In this document: positions 1 through 8,830 of the stretch, in pieces
Layout: every line of letters begins with the position of its first letter
Position numbering within the stretch: position 1 is the first letter of the stretch
Assembly: GCF_014643835.1 (NCBI RefSeq)
Contig: NZ_BMKD01000004.1
Span: 124,001 to 188,000 of the forward strand
Source: Mucilaginibacter rubeus
Lineage (GTDB): Bacteria > Bacteroidota > Bacteroidia > Sphingobacteriales > Sphingobacteriaceae
DNA length: 64,000 nt
Direction of reading: 5' to 3'
Position numbers and translations under genes: made by a program
Notes under the pieces: generated by a model
The model's input: only the letters and a program-made list of their open reading frames with translations
Databases searched by the model: none
Told to the model about the DNA's origin: nothing

Positions 1-407
1 CGATTTTAGGAGTTTTATTTGCCTTTTTAATTTTTACTGGCCTGATATCTGCATTAGCATACGCCAACCCTTTAAATGATTTTATGGCTAAAAACATTGT
101 TACTGATGCAATGTATCATTTCCTTGTGTTTTTCATTCTGTGTTTTGTTCTGATAGTACTTACTGCTTATTTCGTTCCCCGGCCTAAAAAAATCGGGGTT
201 TCAATATCGACCATCATTTCTTATTTGCTTGTTGGTGTAGCAATCTTTTACCAATTTGCTATATTGAAAAACCCTGTCAATTTCGTTTTGCCGTTCAGCG
301 TATCAGGAGTAGTTTTAGGTTTGTCTTTAGGACTACTTTTAAGCAAAAGACTTTTTAAAAAGAAAGGTTGGGATTCTACCAAAGCAATCGAATTGGAGAC
401 TTATTGA
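1..407 (+). CDS. Partial multi-spanning membrane protein, C-terminal part
   Basis: The frame is open from the window edge (first full codon at base 3), so the gene begins upstream; an internal ATG at 84 is not a convincing start because hydrophobic coding sequence continues before it. About 134 residues are visible with roughly four hydrophobic segments separated by short loops, the last ending in a basic patch (KRLFKKK) and a short polar tail. No motif I recognise; it may be a small integral membrane protein of unknown function. Its last 32 bases are overlapped on the other strand by an integrase-like relic. Confidence 0.6.
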   Translation, partial: ILGVLFAFLIFTGLISALAYANPLNDFMAKNIVTDAMYHFLVFFILCFVLIVLTAYFVPRPKKIGVSISTIISYLLVGVAIFYQFAILKNPVNFVLPFSVSGVVLGLSLGLLLSKRLFKKKGWDSTKAIELETY

Positions 408-549
408 AATTCCGGGGTGAATTTTCACTATACTCTTTAGGGTATTCTGTTTTTTCGCCATTATAAGTAATGGAGTAGCGAACAAACCACTTTTTATTAT
501 CTTTGTCCCTGCTAATCTTCTTCGGAAGTGTGCAAGTAAATAAATTCAT
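376..549 (-). pseudogene. Probable relic of a phage/ICE-type tyrosine integrase N-terminus
   Basis: The minus strand reads ATG at 549 to TAG at 376, 57 codons. The first ~45 residues (CTLPKKISRDKDNKKWFVRY, then SITYNGEK and KEY) resemble the arm-binding N-terminal strand region of Bacteroidota phage-like integrases; after that the frame runs into unrelated residues and stops, so no catalytic domain is left. Three TTTGTCCCT words lie inside and just upstream of it (501-510 and tandemly at 581-602), as is common near such integrases. The match is from memory of the family, not a search; a chance ORF is possible. Confidence 0.4.
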
Positions 550-580
550 AACTCAAAAAACATTAATATAAGGTAATCAA

Positions 581-602
581 TTTTGTCCCTGTTTTGTCCC
601 TT
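581..602. repeat. Tandem TTTTGTCCCT repeat upstream of the integrase relic
   Basis: Two copies of TTTTGTCCCT stand one base apart, with a third related copy at 501-510. In Bacteroidota such GGGACAAAA words often lie beside integrase genes and may be recombinase arm sites or part of an attachment site. Here they are probably remains of a lost mobile element between the membrane gene and dapD. Confidence 0.4.
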
Positions 603-674
603 TATGGCCATGAAGGCATCAAAACAGCATAAAAGTAAAAAATCCTTTAATTTGCCAAAAGTTTAATTTCACCA

Positions 675-1490
675 ATGCAAGATCTTAAAAAACTGATTGA
701 AGAGGCCTGGGAAGACAGGAACCTGCTGAACTATAATGAATACACCAACGCCATTGAAACCGTTATTGACCGTTTGGACAAAGGCGAGATCCGTGTGGCC
801 GAACCCATTGGCACACGCTGGCATGTAAATGAGTGGATTAAAAAGGCGGTTGTTTTGTATTTCCCGACCAGGCAGATGGAAGAAATTAAAACCGGCCCTT
901 TTGTTTTTCATGACAAAATGAAACTCAAAACGGATTACAAGCAAACCGGCGTTCGCGTGGTACCTCATGGTATTGCCCGCTACGGTGCCCACCTGGCCAA
1001 AGGTGTTATCATGATGCCATCGTACGTAAATATTGGCGCTTATGTTGATGAAGGCACCATGGTTGATACCTGGGCTACTGTAGGCTCATGTGCGCAGATT
1101 GGCAAACATGTACACTTAAGCGGTGGTGTTGGTATTGGTGGTGTTTTAGAACCGCTACAGGCTGCCCCGGTTATTATTGAAGATAACTGCTTTATTGGTT
1201 CACGTGCCATTGTTGTTGAGGGCGTACATGTTGAACATGAAGCTGTATTAGGTGCAAACGTGGTATTAACCGCATCAACCAAAATCATCGATGTTACCCA
1301 CAGCACCCCGGTTGAATATAAAGGCCGCGTACCTGCCCGCTCGGTGGTAATTCCGGGTTCATATACCAAAAAGTTTGCTGCCGGCGAATACCAGGTGCCT
1401 TGCGCCCTCATCATCGGCACCCGCAAGGAATCAACCGACAAAAAAACGTCATTAAATGACGCCCTGCGTGAAAACAACGTAGCGGTATAA
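675..1490 (+). CDS. dapD: 2,3,4,5-tetrahydropyridine-2,6-dicarboxylate N-succinyltransferase
   Basis: Cytosolic enzyme of the succinylase branch of lysine and meso-diaminopimelate synthesis; it transfers succinyl from succinyl-CoA to tetrahydrodipicolinate. The 271-residue length is normal. The N-terminal ~100 residues form the helical DapD domain (MQDLKKLIEEAWEDR start) and the rest shows the left-handed beta-helix hexapeptide pattern, with the family stretch MMPSYVNIGAYVDEGTMVD around residues 113-131. The ATG at 675 is the only sensible start. It is followed by a palindromic word-repeat spacer, so it is probably transcribed alone. Confidence 0.96.
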   Translation: MQDLKKLIEEAWEDRNLLNYNEYTNAIETVIDRLDKGEIRVAEPIGTRWHVNEWIKKAVVLYFPTRQMEEIKTGPFVFHDKMKLKTDYKQTGVRVVPHGIARYGAHLAKGVIMMPSYVNIGAYVDEGTMVDTWATVGSCAQIGKHVHLSGGVGIGGVLEPLQAAPVIIEDNCFIGSRAIVVEGVHVEHEAVLGANVVLTASTKIIDVTHSTPVEYKGRVPARSVVIPGSYTKKFAAGEYQVPCALIIGTRKESTDKKTSLNDALRENNVAV

Positions 1491-1494
1491 TTAT

Positions 1495-1627
1495 AGATAT
1501 GAGATATCAGATGTGAGATATGAGATTTTGCATGGTAAAGATTCCGGCAATACCTTTATTTCACATCTGCTATATTCCTCTGAGAATGCAGCATTTCTCA
1601 CGTCTCATATCTCACATCTCATATCTA
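1495..1627. repeat. Intergenic palindrome of GAGATATGAGAT-type words
   Basis: The left arm (about 1495-1534) is made of repeated GATATGAGAT and AGATGTGAGAT words; the right arm (about 1594-1627) is its approximate reverse complement. The ~60-base centre is unrelated. RNA from either strand would fold into a long imperfect hairpin. The same word family appears at 47890-47973 and 50255-50386. It fills nearly the whole spacer between dapD and the next gene and could act as a terminator or mRNA stabiliser, but that is inference. Confidence 0.7.
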
Positions 1628-1631
1628 AAAC

Positions 1632-2756
1632 ATGAAGATAGGATACGATGCTAAACGGGCTTTTTACAATAATACCGGCTTGGGTAATTACAGCCGCTGG
1701 TTAATTAAAGGCATAGCGTCGCTCAATCTATCCAACCTTTTATATTTATATACGCCAAAGGCCAAAGCCAATCCGCGGCTTAATTTTATTGGCGATTATC
1801 CCAGCATTCGCACAGTTACCCCAAAAAGCAAATGGTTCACTTCATGGTGGCGTAGTAAAGGAATTATCAAAGATTTAAAACGTGATGGTATTGAAGTGTA
1901 CCATGGTTTAAGTCACGAGTTGCCTTCGGGAATCGAACATACCGGCATTAAGTCGGTTGTCACCATGCATGACCTCATCTTCATGCGTTATCCGAAACAT
2001 TTTGGTGCAGTTAATTACCGTATTTACCTCGCTAAGGTTAAACATGCCTGCCGCGTCGCGGATCAAATTATCGCCATAAGCCAAAAAACAAAGGATGACC
2101 TTGTCGACCTGCTCAGCACCGCCCCCCAAAAAATAGAAGTTATTTACCAGGGATGTGACCCTTCATTTGCAATTGAACAAACCGCCGCGCAAAAATCGGC
2201 TGTAAAAGAAAAATATAAGCTACCCAACCGCTTTATTTTGAGTGTTGGCACTATTGAGGAACGCAAAAACCTGCTGCTAACCATTAAGGCGTTAAAAAAT
2301 GTGGATGACATAACACTGGTAGTAATTGGCAAAGAAACCCGATACACAGAATTGGTTAAAACATATATAACAGCTAATAACTTAAACCACCGGGTAATAT
2401 TTTTAAAAGACGTTACCTTTGCAGAGTTACCTGCTGTTTATCAGCTGGCATCGGTATTTGTTTACCCGTCACGGTACGAAGGATTTGGCATACCGGTGTT
2501 AGAAGCTTTAAACTGTGGCACGCCGGTTATAGCAGCAACAGGCTCCTGCCTTGAAGAAGCAGGCGGGCCGGGCAGCCTTTATGTGAACCCTGATGATGAT
2601 GCTGGACTTGCCGAAAAACTAAACCAGGTGCTTAGTGATGATAGATTAAGGCAAACCATGATAACCAAAGGCCGCGCTCACGCAGCTAATTTTACCGATG
2701 ATAAACTAAGCCGGCAATTAATGCAGCTTTACCAAAATATTTTGAACCATGCTTAG
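1632..2756 (+). CDS. GT4-type glycosyltransferase
   Basis: A 374-residue retaining GT-B glycosyltransferase of the GT4 family. The N-terminus begins with KIGYDAKRAF, there is a central HDLIFMRYP segment, and the C-terminal nucleotide-sugar domain carries ILSVGTIEERKNLLLTIKA and YPSRYEGFGIPVLEALNCG with the family E-x7-E arrangement. It probably adds mannose, glucose or a related sugar to a cell-envelope glycan on the cytosolic side. Its stop overlaps the tsaC start by 8 bases, so the two are translationally coupled. Donor and acceptor cannot be read from sequence. Confidence 0.85.
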   Translation: MKIGYDAKRAFYNNTGLGNYSRWLIKGIASLNLSNLLYLYTPKAKANPRLNFIGDYPSIRTVTPKSKWFTSWWRSKGIIKDLKRDGIEVYHGLSHELPSGIEHTGIKSVVTMHDLIFMRYPKHFGAVNYRIYLAKVKHACRVADQIIAISQKTKDDLVDLLSTAPQKIEVIYQGCDPSFAIEQTAAQKSAVKEKYKLPNRFILSVGTIEERKNLLLTIKALKNVDDITLVVIGKETRYTELVKTYITANNLNHRVIFLKDVTFAELPAVYQLASVFVYPSRYEGFGIPVLEALNCGTPVIAATGSCLEEAGGPGSLYVNPDDDAGLAEKLNQVLSDDRLRQTMITKGRAHAANFTDDKLSRQLMQLYQNILNHA

Positions 2757-3318
2757 AGACGAAGTAGCCAAGGCTTTTAAAATTGTACAAGAGGGTGGCA
2801 TCATCCTTTACCCTACCGATACCATTTGGGGCATAGGCTGTGACGCCGCCAACACCGAAGCCATTCAAAAGATCTACCGCCTGAAACAGCGCGATGAGGC
2901 CAAAAGCATGATCATTTTGCTGGATACCGAAAACAAGCTCGAAAGCTATATCAGTGAAGTAAACCCGCTGGCCTTTGAACTGATTGAATACGCAGAAAAC
3001 CCTTTAACACTGGTAATGCCGGGCGCCAAAAACATTTCTCCGGCATTAATTGCCGCCGATGGCAGTGTGGGGGTCAGGGTTGTAAAAGACACGCCTTTTT
3101 GCCAACAGCTGATCCAGCGTTTACGCAAACCTTTGGTGTCAACATCAGCTAATATTAGCGGCAAGCCCTCGCCGCAATATTTTTCGCAAATAGACCAGGA
3201 AATTATTGACGGTGTTGATTATGTTGTTGATTTAGAGCAGCACAGCAAGGAGATCAAAACACCGTCAACCATCATGAGGTTGGCCCCTGATGGGCGGTTT
3301 GAGTTTTTGCGTCGTTAA
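2749..3318 (+). CDS. tsaC: Threonylcarbamoyl-AMP synthase (TsaC/Sua5/YrdC family)
   Basis: Makes threonylcarbamoyl-AMP from threonine, bicarbonate and ATP, the first step of t6A37 modification of ANN-decoding tRNAs. At 189 residues it is the short YrdC form, without the Sua5 extension. The nucleotide and substrate pocket is visible: GGIILYPTDTIWGIGCDA near residues 16-33, KIYRLKQRDEAKSM, and the STSANISGKPSP segment near 131-142. The ATG at 2749 lies inside the end of the preceding glycosyltransferase gene. Together with miaA and cca nearby, this stretch is rich in tRNA maturation genes. Confidence 0.93.
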   Translation: MLRDEVAKAFKIVQEGGIILYPTDTIWGIGCDAANTEAIQKIYRLKQRDEAKSMIILLDTENKLESYISEVNPLAFELIEYAENPLTLVMPGAKNISPALIAADGSVGVRVVKDTPFCQQLIQRLRKPLVSTSANISGKPSPQYFSQIDQEIIDGVDYVVDLEQHSKEIKTPSTIMRLAPDGRFEFLRR

Positions 3319-3500
3319 CGCGAAATTAGAGGTTGGAGATTAGTGATTAGTTAAAAAGGTGTTTTTGAAAATATCTTTTAACAGAAACATTTTTGGAAAA
3401 TATTTTGTGTAACCCCTCTACATATTTAATATACTGACTATCAATTATTTAAATCAAAATAATTAAAATTGTGTTAACCCTGTTAACCCCCTGTCGTGCA

Positions 3501-3595
3501 GAAAGCCGGAAGTATGAGGTTCAAAGTCTGAAGTCTGAAAGTTTTGTTTATTAAGTGGTAAAATACTTAGGACTTAAGACTTTCGACTTAACCGG
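3501..3595. repeat. Intergenic palindrome of AAGTCTGAAGTCTG-type words
   Basis: In the 336-base spacer before cca, the left arm (about 3501-3545) repeats GAAGTCTGAAAGT-like words and the right arm (about 3567-3592) carries CTTAAGACTTTCGACTTAA, its loose reverse complement. A further half-arm of GATTAG-type words lies at 3326-3353. The rest of the spacer (3354-3500) is AT-rich with nothing I recognise. It resembles the other word-repeat hairpins of the window but uses a different word. Confidence 0.5.
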
Positions 3596-3615
3596 GGCAT
3601 TTTACCAATTAATCT

Positions 3616-3623
3616 TACCTTTG
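3616..3623 (+). promoter_or_regulatory. Bacteroidota -7 element (TACCTTTG) before cca
   Basis: TACCTTTG fits the TAnnTTTG -7 consensus of the Bacteroidota primary sigma factor, 31 bases upstream of the cca ATG. No clear TTTG -33 box at the usual spacing, so the call rests on the -7 box alone. Confidence 0.45.
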
Positions 3624-3654
3624 TACCCTTATTAGCGTTTTTAAGCATCCAACT

Positions 3655-5067
3655 ATGCAACAACACCTCAGGCATCCCGTATTTTCTGTTATATCCCGTT
3701 TGGCGGGCGAACAAAATGTACAGGCCTATGCTATAGGTGGTTTTGTGCGCGATATTTTCCTGAACCGCCCGTCGAAAGATATTGATATCGTGATTATTGG
3801 CAACGGGATAGCCTTTGCCGAAATTGTTGCCAATACACTTAAAGTTAAACTGGCGGTTTATAAAAACTTCGGTACCGCCTCGCTCAAATACCGCGATCTG
3901 GAGATAGAGTTTGTTGGCGCCCGCAAGGAATCGTACCGCCGCGACTCGCGCAAGCCAATTGTGGAGAACGGCACTTTGGAAGACGACCAGAAACGCCGCG
4001 ATTTTACCATCAACGCGCTGGCCATTTCCCTCCACCCGGATACTTTTGGCGAGTTACTTGATCCCTTTAACGGCATTGCCGACCTGCAAAACAAGCTGAT
4101 CCGCACACCGCTTAATCCTAACGAAACATTTTCTGATGATCCGCTGCGCATGATGCGGGCCATCAGGTTTGCTACCCAGCTTAATTTCAGGATTGATGAT
4201 ATCGCTGTTGAAGCCATTAAAACCACTGCCGACAGGATCAGCATCATATCGCAGGAGCGCATTACCGATGAACTGAACAAGATCATCCTGTCGCCGGTGC
4301 CATCAATAGGTTTTAATTACCTGTTTGATACCGGACTGCTGCATAAGATCTTCCCGCAAATGGTAGCCCTTTACGGGGTTGACTATGTAGATGGTAAAGG
4401 CCATAAGGATAACTTTTACCATACGCTGCAGGTGCTCGATAATATCTGTGAAACTACCGACGACCTGTGGTTACGCTGGGCTGCTATACTGCATGACATA
4501 GCCAAACCCGCCACCAAACGTTTTGAGCCCGGCCACGGCTGGACTTTTCATGGTCATGAAGACCGGGGCGCACGCATGGTGCCCAAGATCTTCACCCAGC
4601 TTAAGCTGCCGCTTAATGAAAAAATGAAGCAGGTTCAAAAGTTGGTGCAGCTGCATTTAAGGCCCATCGTACTTTCACAATCCATAGTTACCGATTCGGC
4701 AGTGAGGCGTTTGCTTTTTGAGGCAGGAGACGATATTGAAGCACTCATGTTGTTGTGTAAAGCAGACATCACCACCAAAAATGAATATAAGGTTAAAAAA
4801 TATCGTAACAATTTTGAGCTTGTTCAACAAAAATTAAAAGATGTTGAAGAACGCGACAGCATCCGTAACTGGCAACCGCCGGTTACCGGTAACGATATCA
4901 TGACCATGTTCGGTATAAAAGAAGGCCGCGAGGTGGGAATAATCAAAAATCAGATCCGCGAAGCCATATTGGAAGGCGAAATTCCTAACAATCGTGAGGC
5001 CGCGTTAAGCTTTACAATAAGCAAGGGCCTTGAAATTGGCTTAAAAGTTGTGACTACCCCAAATTAA
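3655..5067 (+). CDS. cca: CCA-adding tRNA nucleotidyltransferase with HD domain
   Basis: A class II nucleotidyltransferase of 470 residues that adds or repairs the 3' CCA of tRNAs. The head domain shows YAIGGFVRDIFLNRPSKDID (about residues 23-42), giving the G-G, R and D-x-D motifs of the poly(A) polymerase/CCA family, followed by the RRDFTINALA motif near 118-127 and the RMMRAIRFATQL-type segment. A metal-binding HD domain follows (LHDIAKPATK, then HGHEDRGARM). The layout is the usual one in Bacteroidota. It stands alone between a promoter-bearing spacer and the pRiA4b-like gene 41 bases downstream. A pure poly(A) polymerase is an alternative but less likely. Confidence 0.92.
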   Translation: MQQHLRHPVFSVISRLAGEQNVQAYAIGGFVRDIFLNRPSKDIDIVIIGNGIAFAEIVANTLKVKLAVYKNFGTASLKYRDLEIEFVGARKESYRRDSRKPIVENGTLEDDQKRRDFTINALAISLHPDTFGELLDPFNGIADLQNKLIRTPLNPNETFSDDPLRMMRAIRFATQLNFRIDDIAVEAIKTTADRISIISQERITDELNKIILSPVPSIGFNYLFDTGLLHKIFPQMVALYGVDYVDGKGHKDNFYHTLQVLDNICETTDDLWLRWAAILHDIAKPATKRFEPGHGWTFHGHEDRGARMVPKIFTQLKLPLNEKMKQVQKLVQLHLRPIVLSQSIVTDSAVRRLLFEAGDDIEALMLLCKADITTKNEYKVKKYRNNFELVQQKLKDVEERDSIRNWQPPVTGNDIMTMFGIKEGREVGIIKNQIREAILEGEIPNNREAALSFTISKGLEIGLKVVTTPN

Positions 5068-5108
5068 ATTAAAACATTATTATTTTTGTCCAAAATCTAC
5101 AATAAGCA

Positions 5109-5768
5109 ATGGCAGTATACAGGTTCAGGGTTACTTTTGAAGACTACGATGACGTTACGAGAGAAATTGATGTAAAATCAAATCAAACTTTCGAAGATCT
5201 TCACCGCGCAATTCATCAGTCAACCGGTTATAATCCGGAATTTCCTTCATCATTTTATATCAGCAATGATCAGTGGACTAAAGGTGAAGAAATAACTTAC
5301 CTGCCTAACCAAAGGCGTATTGACCGTGGTGTATCATTAATGAATAAAGTAAAGCTATTGAGTTTTATTGATGATCCGCACCAAAAATTTTACTATACAT
5401 TCAATTTCGACCGCCCGTTTGATTTTCATGTGGAACTGATGAAGATCATTTTAGATGAAACACCGGGCACTACTTACCCTGCCGTTGTAAAATCAGTTGG
5501 CGAAGCGCCTAAACAATTTGGCAATGCATTTAATGCTACCGTTTTACCGCCTGTTACCGAAGACTTCGACTTTTTGAACGAAATGGCCTTTAACCCGGAG
5601 GATGCCGAAGATTTTTCGGAAGTTACAGATACCGATGATCTGCCGGAAGAAAAACACAGCGGCGGCGAAGAAGAAGAGGAGGAAGATGAATTCGGCAATG
5701 AATTTAGCGATGACGAAGGCTTTGATGATGATGAAAGGCCCGGCCGTAGCAGTAGCGACGATTATTAA
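5109..5768 (+). CDS. pRiA4b ORF-3-like protein with acidic tail
   Basis: A 219-residue protein whose first ~170 residues match the pRiA4b ORF-3 family (also listed as IS1096 passenger TnpR-like): YRFRVTFEDYDDVTREIDV, FEDLHRAIHQSTGY and a later FDRPFDFHVELMKI stretch. Family function is unknown. The last ~50 residues are extremely acidic and low in complexity (runs of E and D, with GGEEEEEEDEFG), which suggests a disordered tail. No transposase lies nearby, so here it looks like a resident chromosomal gene, not an insertion-sequence passenger. A strong terminator follows directly. Confidence 0.75.
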   Translation: MAVYRFRVTFEDYDDVTREIDVKSNQTFEDLHRAIHQSTGYNPEFPSSFYISNDQWTKGEEITYLPNQRRIDRGVSLMNKVKLLSFIDDPHQKFYYTFNFDRPFDFHVELMKIILDETPGTTYPAVVKSVGEAPKQFGNAFNATVLPPVTEDFDFLNEMAFNPEDAEDFSEVTDTDDLPEEKHSGGEEEEEEDEFGNEFSDDEGFDDDERPGRSSSDDY

Positions 5769-5772
5769 TCAC

Positions 5773-5807
5773 AAAAAACGAGTATATAATTTATATACTC
5801 GTTTTTT
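5773..5807 (+). terminator. Rho-independent terminator after the pRiA4b-like gene
   Basis: Perfect 16-base inverted repeat (5773-5788 with 5792-5807) around a 3-base loop; the right arm ends in six T, only 5 bases after the stop codon. Confidence 0.85.
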
Positions 5808-5872
5808 ATGTTTGGCCGTCTCACTTGTTTTGATACTTTAACCAGCTCATAATAATTTACCCCCATTTATCA

Positions 5873-6961
5873 ATGAATAACAAAAATTACTATGCCATAA
5901 TTATGGCCGGAGGAATTGGAAGCCGCTTTTGGCCGATAAGCCGTACATCGCACCCCAAACAGTTTATCGATATACTCGGTACCGGTAAAACCTTAATACA
6001 AAACACCTACGAACGTTTCCTGAAAGTTTGCCCCAAAGAAAATATTTACGTTGTTACTAACGAAAACTACACCAAACTTGTAAAACAACAATTGCCAGAT
6101 ATGGAGGATCAGCAGATCCTTACCGAACCGGTAATGCGAAACACCGCACCTTGTGTTGCCTATGGCTGTTTTAAAATTGAAAGTCTTAACCCCGATGCCG
6201 CCATTGTTGTGGCCCCTTCCGATCAGCAGATCCTGGATGAAGATGCTTTTGTTGCCGCTATTGAAAAATCATTGCAAACCGCCGCTTCAAATGACTACCT
6301 GATAACCCTGGGCATTAAACCATCAAGGCCCGATACCGGTTACGGATATATCCAATACACTGATAACGTTATCAATGATGAGTTTCATAAAGTAAAAACC
6401 TTTACCGAAAAACCAACCCTTGAAATAGCTAAAACCTTTATTCAAAGCGGCGACTTTTTATGGAACGCCGGTATCTTTGTTTGGTCGGCCAAAACTATTG
6501 TTAAGGCCTTTAGCCAGTACCTGCCCGAAATGCACGAAATATTTGCTGATGCGAAGCCGGTGTACAATTCGGATAAAGAGAAACCTCACGTTCACAATGT
6601 ATACCAGCAATGCGTCAATATCTCGATAGATTACGGCATTATGGAAAAAGCAGATAATGTGTATGTATTACCTTCGGATTTTGGGTGGAGCGATCTGGGT
6701 ACCTGGGCATCAATATATGACCTTGCCGAAAAGGATTATGTAGGTAATGCCGTTATCCCTGCCGAAAAAGTGATCATGTATGACTCTTCAAACTGCATGG
6801 TAAACGTGCCGGGCGAAAAACTGGTAATATTGCAGGGGCTGCATGATTATATCGTGGTAGAATCGAACAATTCCCTGCTCATTTGCCCCCGCGACCAGGA
6901 ACAAAACATCAAGCAGGTTGTGGCTGATGTAAAAAATAAGTTCGGGACGAAGTATATTTAG
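5873..6961 (+). CDS. manC: Mannose-1-phosphate guanylyltransferase
   Basis: Makes GDP-mannose from mannose-1-phosphate and GTP; GDP-mannose is the substrate of gmd and fcl at 14.8-16.9 kb. The 362-residue protein has the nucleotidyltransferase signature IIMAGGIGSRFWPISR at residues 9-24, FTEKP near 183 and LWNAGIFVW near 200. It lacks the C-terminal cupin isomerase domain of the bifunctional type II enzymes, so it is the short monofunctional form. It sits 37 bases before miaA and is not in the polysaccharide operon itself, which suggests a housekeeping supply role. Confidence 0.93.
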   Translation: MNNKNYYAIIMAGGIGSRFWPISRTSHPKQFIDILGTGKTLIQNTYERFLKVCPKENIYVVTNENYTKLVKQQLPDMEDQQILTEPVMRNTAPCVAYGCFKIESLNPDAAIVVAPSDQQILDEDAFVAAIEKSLQTAASNDYLITLGIKPSRPDTGYGYIQYTDNVINDEFHKVKTFTEKPTLEIAKTFIQSGDFLWNAGIFVWSAKTIVKAFSQYLPEMHEIFADAKPVYNSDKEKPHVHNVYQQCVNISIDYGIMEKADNVYVLPSDFGWSDLGTWASIYDLAEKDYVGNAVIPAEKVIMYDSSNCMVNVPGEKLVILQGLHDYIVVESNNSLLICPRDQEQNIKQVVADVKNKFGTKYI

Positions 6962-6997
6962 TTACCGACATTTTTGATATGAGTAAAGCTTAGGCTT

Positions 6998-7921
6998 ATG
7001 AACATGACGCAGGGTAATAAAACCCTCATTGTAGTTGCCGGCCCCACTGCAGTAGGGAAAACAGCTGCAGCTATTAAGTTGGCGCAGCATTTCAATACTG
7101 TGGTGGTTTCTGCCGATTCGAGACAATTTTTCAGGGAGATGAGTATTGGTACTGCCAAACCTGATGAAAGCGAGTTGGCTGCGGCCAAACACTACTTTAT
7201 CAATTCGCACTCCATATCCGAAAGTTTTTCTGTTGGCGATTTTGAAAAACAGGGGCTTGCGCTTTTAGATGAACTTTTTAAAGTACATGATAAGGTGATC
7301 CTGGCGGGAGGATCAGGTTTGTACATTAAAGCTATTTGTGAAGGCTTTGATGACTTGCCCGTAGCTGATATTTCAGTACGTGAAAAACTAAACCAACAAC
7401 TGGAAAGGGAAGGAATTACAACATTACAAAAACACTTACAACAGGTCGACCCGGATTATTATACCCAGGTCGACCTTAATAATCCTCAGCGTATCATCAG
7501 GGCGTTGGAAGTATTTGAAACCTCAGGTAAACCATTTTCATCTTACCGCAACGCTACTGTAAATAAAAGACCTTTTAATATTATCAAACTGGCACTTGAT
7601 ATGCCCCGCGAAAAACTATATGAGCGTATAAACCTTCGCGTCGATCTGATGGTTAAACAAGGCCTTATTCAAGAAGTAAAAAGCCTCCTGCCCTACCGGG
7701 AGCTTAATGCTTTAAATACAGTGGGTTATTCAGAGCTATTTGATTACTTCGATGGTAAAACCAGCCTCGATGAAGCCCTGCTGCTTATAAAACAAAATAC
7801 CAGGCGCTTTGCCAAAAGGCAGCTTACCTGGTTCAGAAAAGATAAAGATTTTGTTTGGTTTGATGCCGGTGTTCCCGATGTTATTGACCAGATGGTCAAA
7901 GCCATTGAAACTTCCGCATAA
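6998..7921 (+). CDS. miaA: tRNA dimethylallyltransferase
   Basis: Adds dimethylallyl to N6 of A37 in tRNAs reading UNN codons. At 307 residues it is full length, with the P-loop VVAGPTAVGKTAAA (about residues 12-25), the DSRQFFREMSIGTAKP motif and GGSGLYIKA near 104-112. The first ATG (6998) is followed by a second at 7004; either may be used. The stop at 7921 lies only 5 bases from the convergent rfbA stop, with no terminator visible between them. Confidence 0.95.
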   Translation: MNMTQGNKTLIVVAGPTAVGKTAAAIKLAQHFNTVVVSADSRQFFREMSIGTAKPDESELAAAKHYFINSHSISESFSVGDFEKQGLALLDELFKVHDKVILAGGSGLYIKAICEGFDDLPVADISVREKLNQQLEREGITTLQKHLQQVDPDYYTQVDLNNPQRIIRALEVFETSGKPFSSYRNATVNKRPFNIIKLALDMPREKLYERINLRVDLMVKQGLIQEVKSLLPYRELNALNTVGYSELFDYFDGKTSLDEALLLIKQNTRRFAKRQLTWFRKDKDFVWFDAGVPDVIDQMVKAIETSA

Positions 7922-7926
7922 TTATT

Positions 7927-8790
7927 TTATTGCGGCAGCAGGCTTTGTAAATATTTGCCGTAACCACTTTTGATATACTTGTTAACTAACAGCCGCAACT
8001 GATCGTCATTGATAAACCCACGGCGGTAAGCAACCTCCTCAATACACCCGATTTTTGTTGACTGGCGTTTTTCGATCACGCGCACATATTCGGTAGCGTC
8101 GCTCAATGAATCAAACGTACCCGTATCTAACCAGGCTGTTCCCTTATCCATAACGCCAACATGCAGGTTACCCTGTTCAAGGTAAAACTTGTTAACATCG
8201 GTAATTTCATACTCACCGCGGGGTGAGGGTTCAAGATCTTTAGCTATTTGAATTACCGAATTATCATAAAAATAAAGGCCGGGTACTGCAAATTTCGATT
8301 TTGGCTGCAAAGGTTTCTCCTCAATTGACAAGGCCCTGAATTCGGCATCAAACTCAACCACACCGTAACGTTCAGGATCGGCCACATGATAGGCAAAAAT
8401 AGCTGCGCCATCTACATCATTAAAACTGCGGATCAATTCGTTAAATCCGGTACCATAAAATATATTATCGCCCAATATCAAAGCTACTTTATCATCGCCT
8501 ATAAATTGCTCGCCAATAACAAAAGCCTGGGCGAGGCCATTAGGCTTTTCCTGTATAGCATATTCAAATTTACAGCCTAACTCTGTACCATCGCCCAATA
8601 ACCGCTTAAAACCGGGATTATCTTCGGCTGTAGTAATGATCAGAATTTCTTTGATATCCGCCTGTATCAAAACCGATAGCGGGTAGTATATCATAGGCTT
8701 ATCATAAATAGGCATCAGTTGCTTACTGATTGCCCTGGTTATAGGATAAAGCCGGGTGCCTGACCCTCCTGCTAAAATAATGCCTTTCAT
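7927..8790 (-). CDS. rfbA: Glucose-1-phosphate thymidylyltransferase
   Basis: First enzyme of dTDP-L-rhamnose synthesis; makes dTDP-glucose from glucose-1-phosphate and dTTP. The 287 residues carry the full signature [45 protein letters not shown] and YGVVEFD, and the usual C-terminal [10 protein letters not shown] segment. It is convergent with miaA and separated from rfbD and rfbC by the divergent cysDN pair. The dehydratase gene rfbB is not in this window. A good -7 promoter box lies about 35 bases upstream. Confidence 0.95.
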   Translation of the reverse strand: MKGIILAGGSGTRLYPITRAISKQLMPIYDKPMIYYPLSVLIQADIKEILIITTAEDNPGFKRLLGDGTELGCKFEYAIQEKPNGLAQAFVIGEQFIGDDKVALILGDNIFYGTGFNELIRSFNDVDGAAIFAYHVADPERYGVVEFDAEFRALSIEEKPLQPKSKFAVPGLYFYDNSVIQIAKDLEPSPRGEYEITDVNKFYLEQGNLHVGVMDKGTAWLDTGTFDSLSDATEYVRVIEKRQSTKIGCIEEVAYRRGFINDDQLRLLVNKYIKSGYGKYLQSLLPQ

Positions 8791-8822
8791 ATTTGATTAT
8801 ACTAATTTTTAAGTAAACGTCC

Positions 8823-8830
8823 CAAAGTTA
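8823..8830 (-). promoter_or_regulatory. -7 element (TAACTTTG) before rfbA
   Basis: The minus strand reads TAACTTTG, an exact TAnnTTTG match, about 33 bases upstream of the rfbA ATG. No clear -33 TTTG. The rest of the 305-base rfbA-cysD spacer (8831-9095) is AT-rich; no riboswitch or operator is recognisable to me. Confidence 0.5.
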
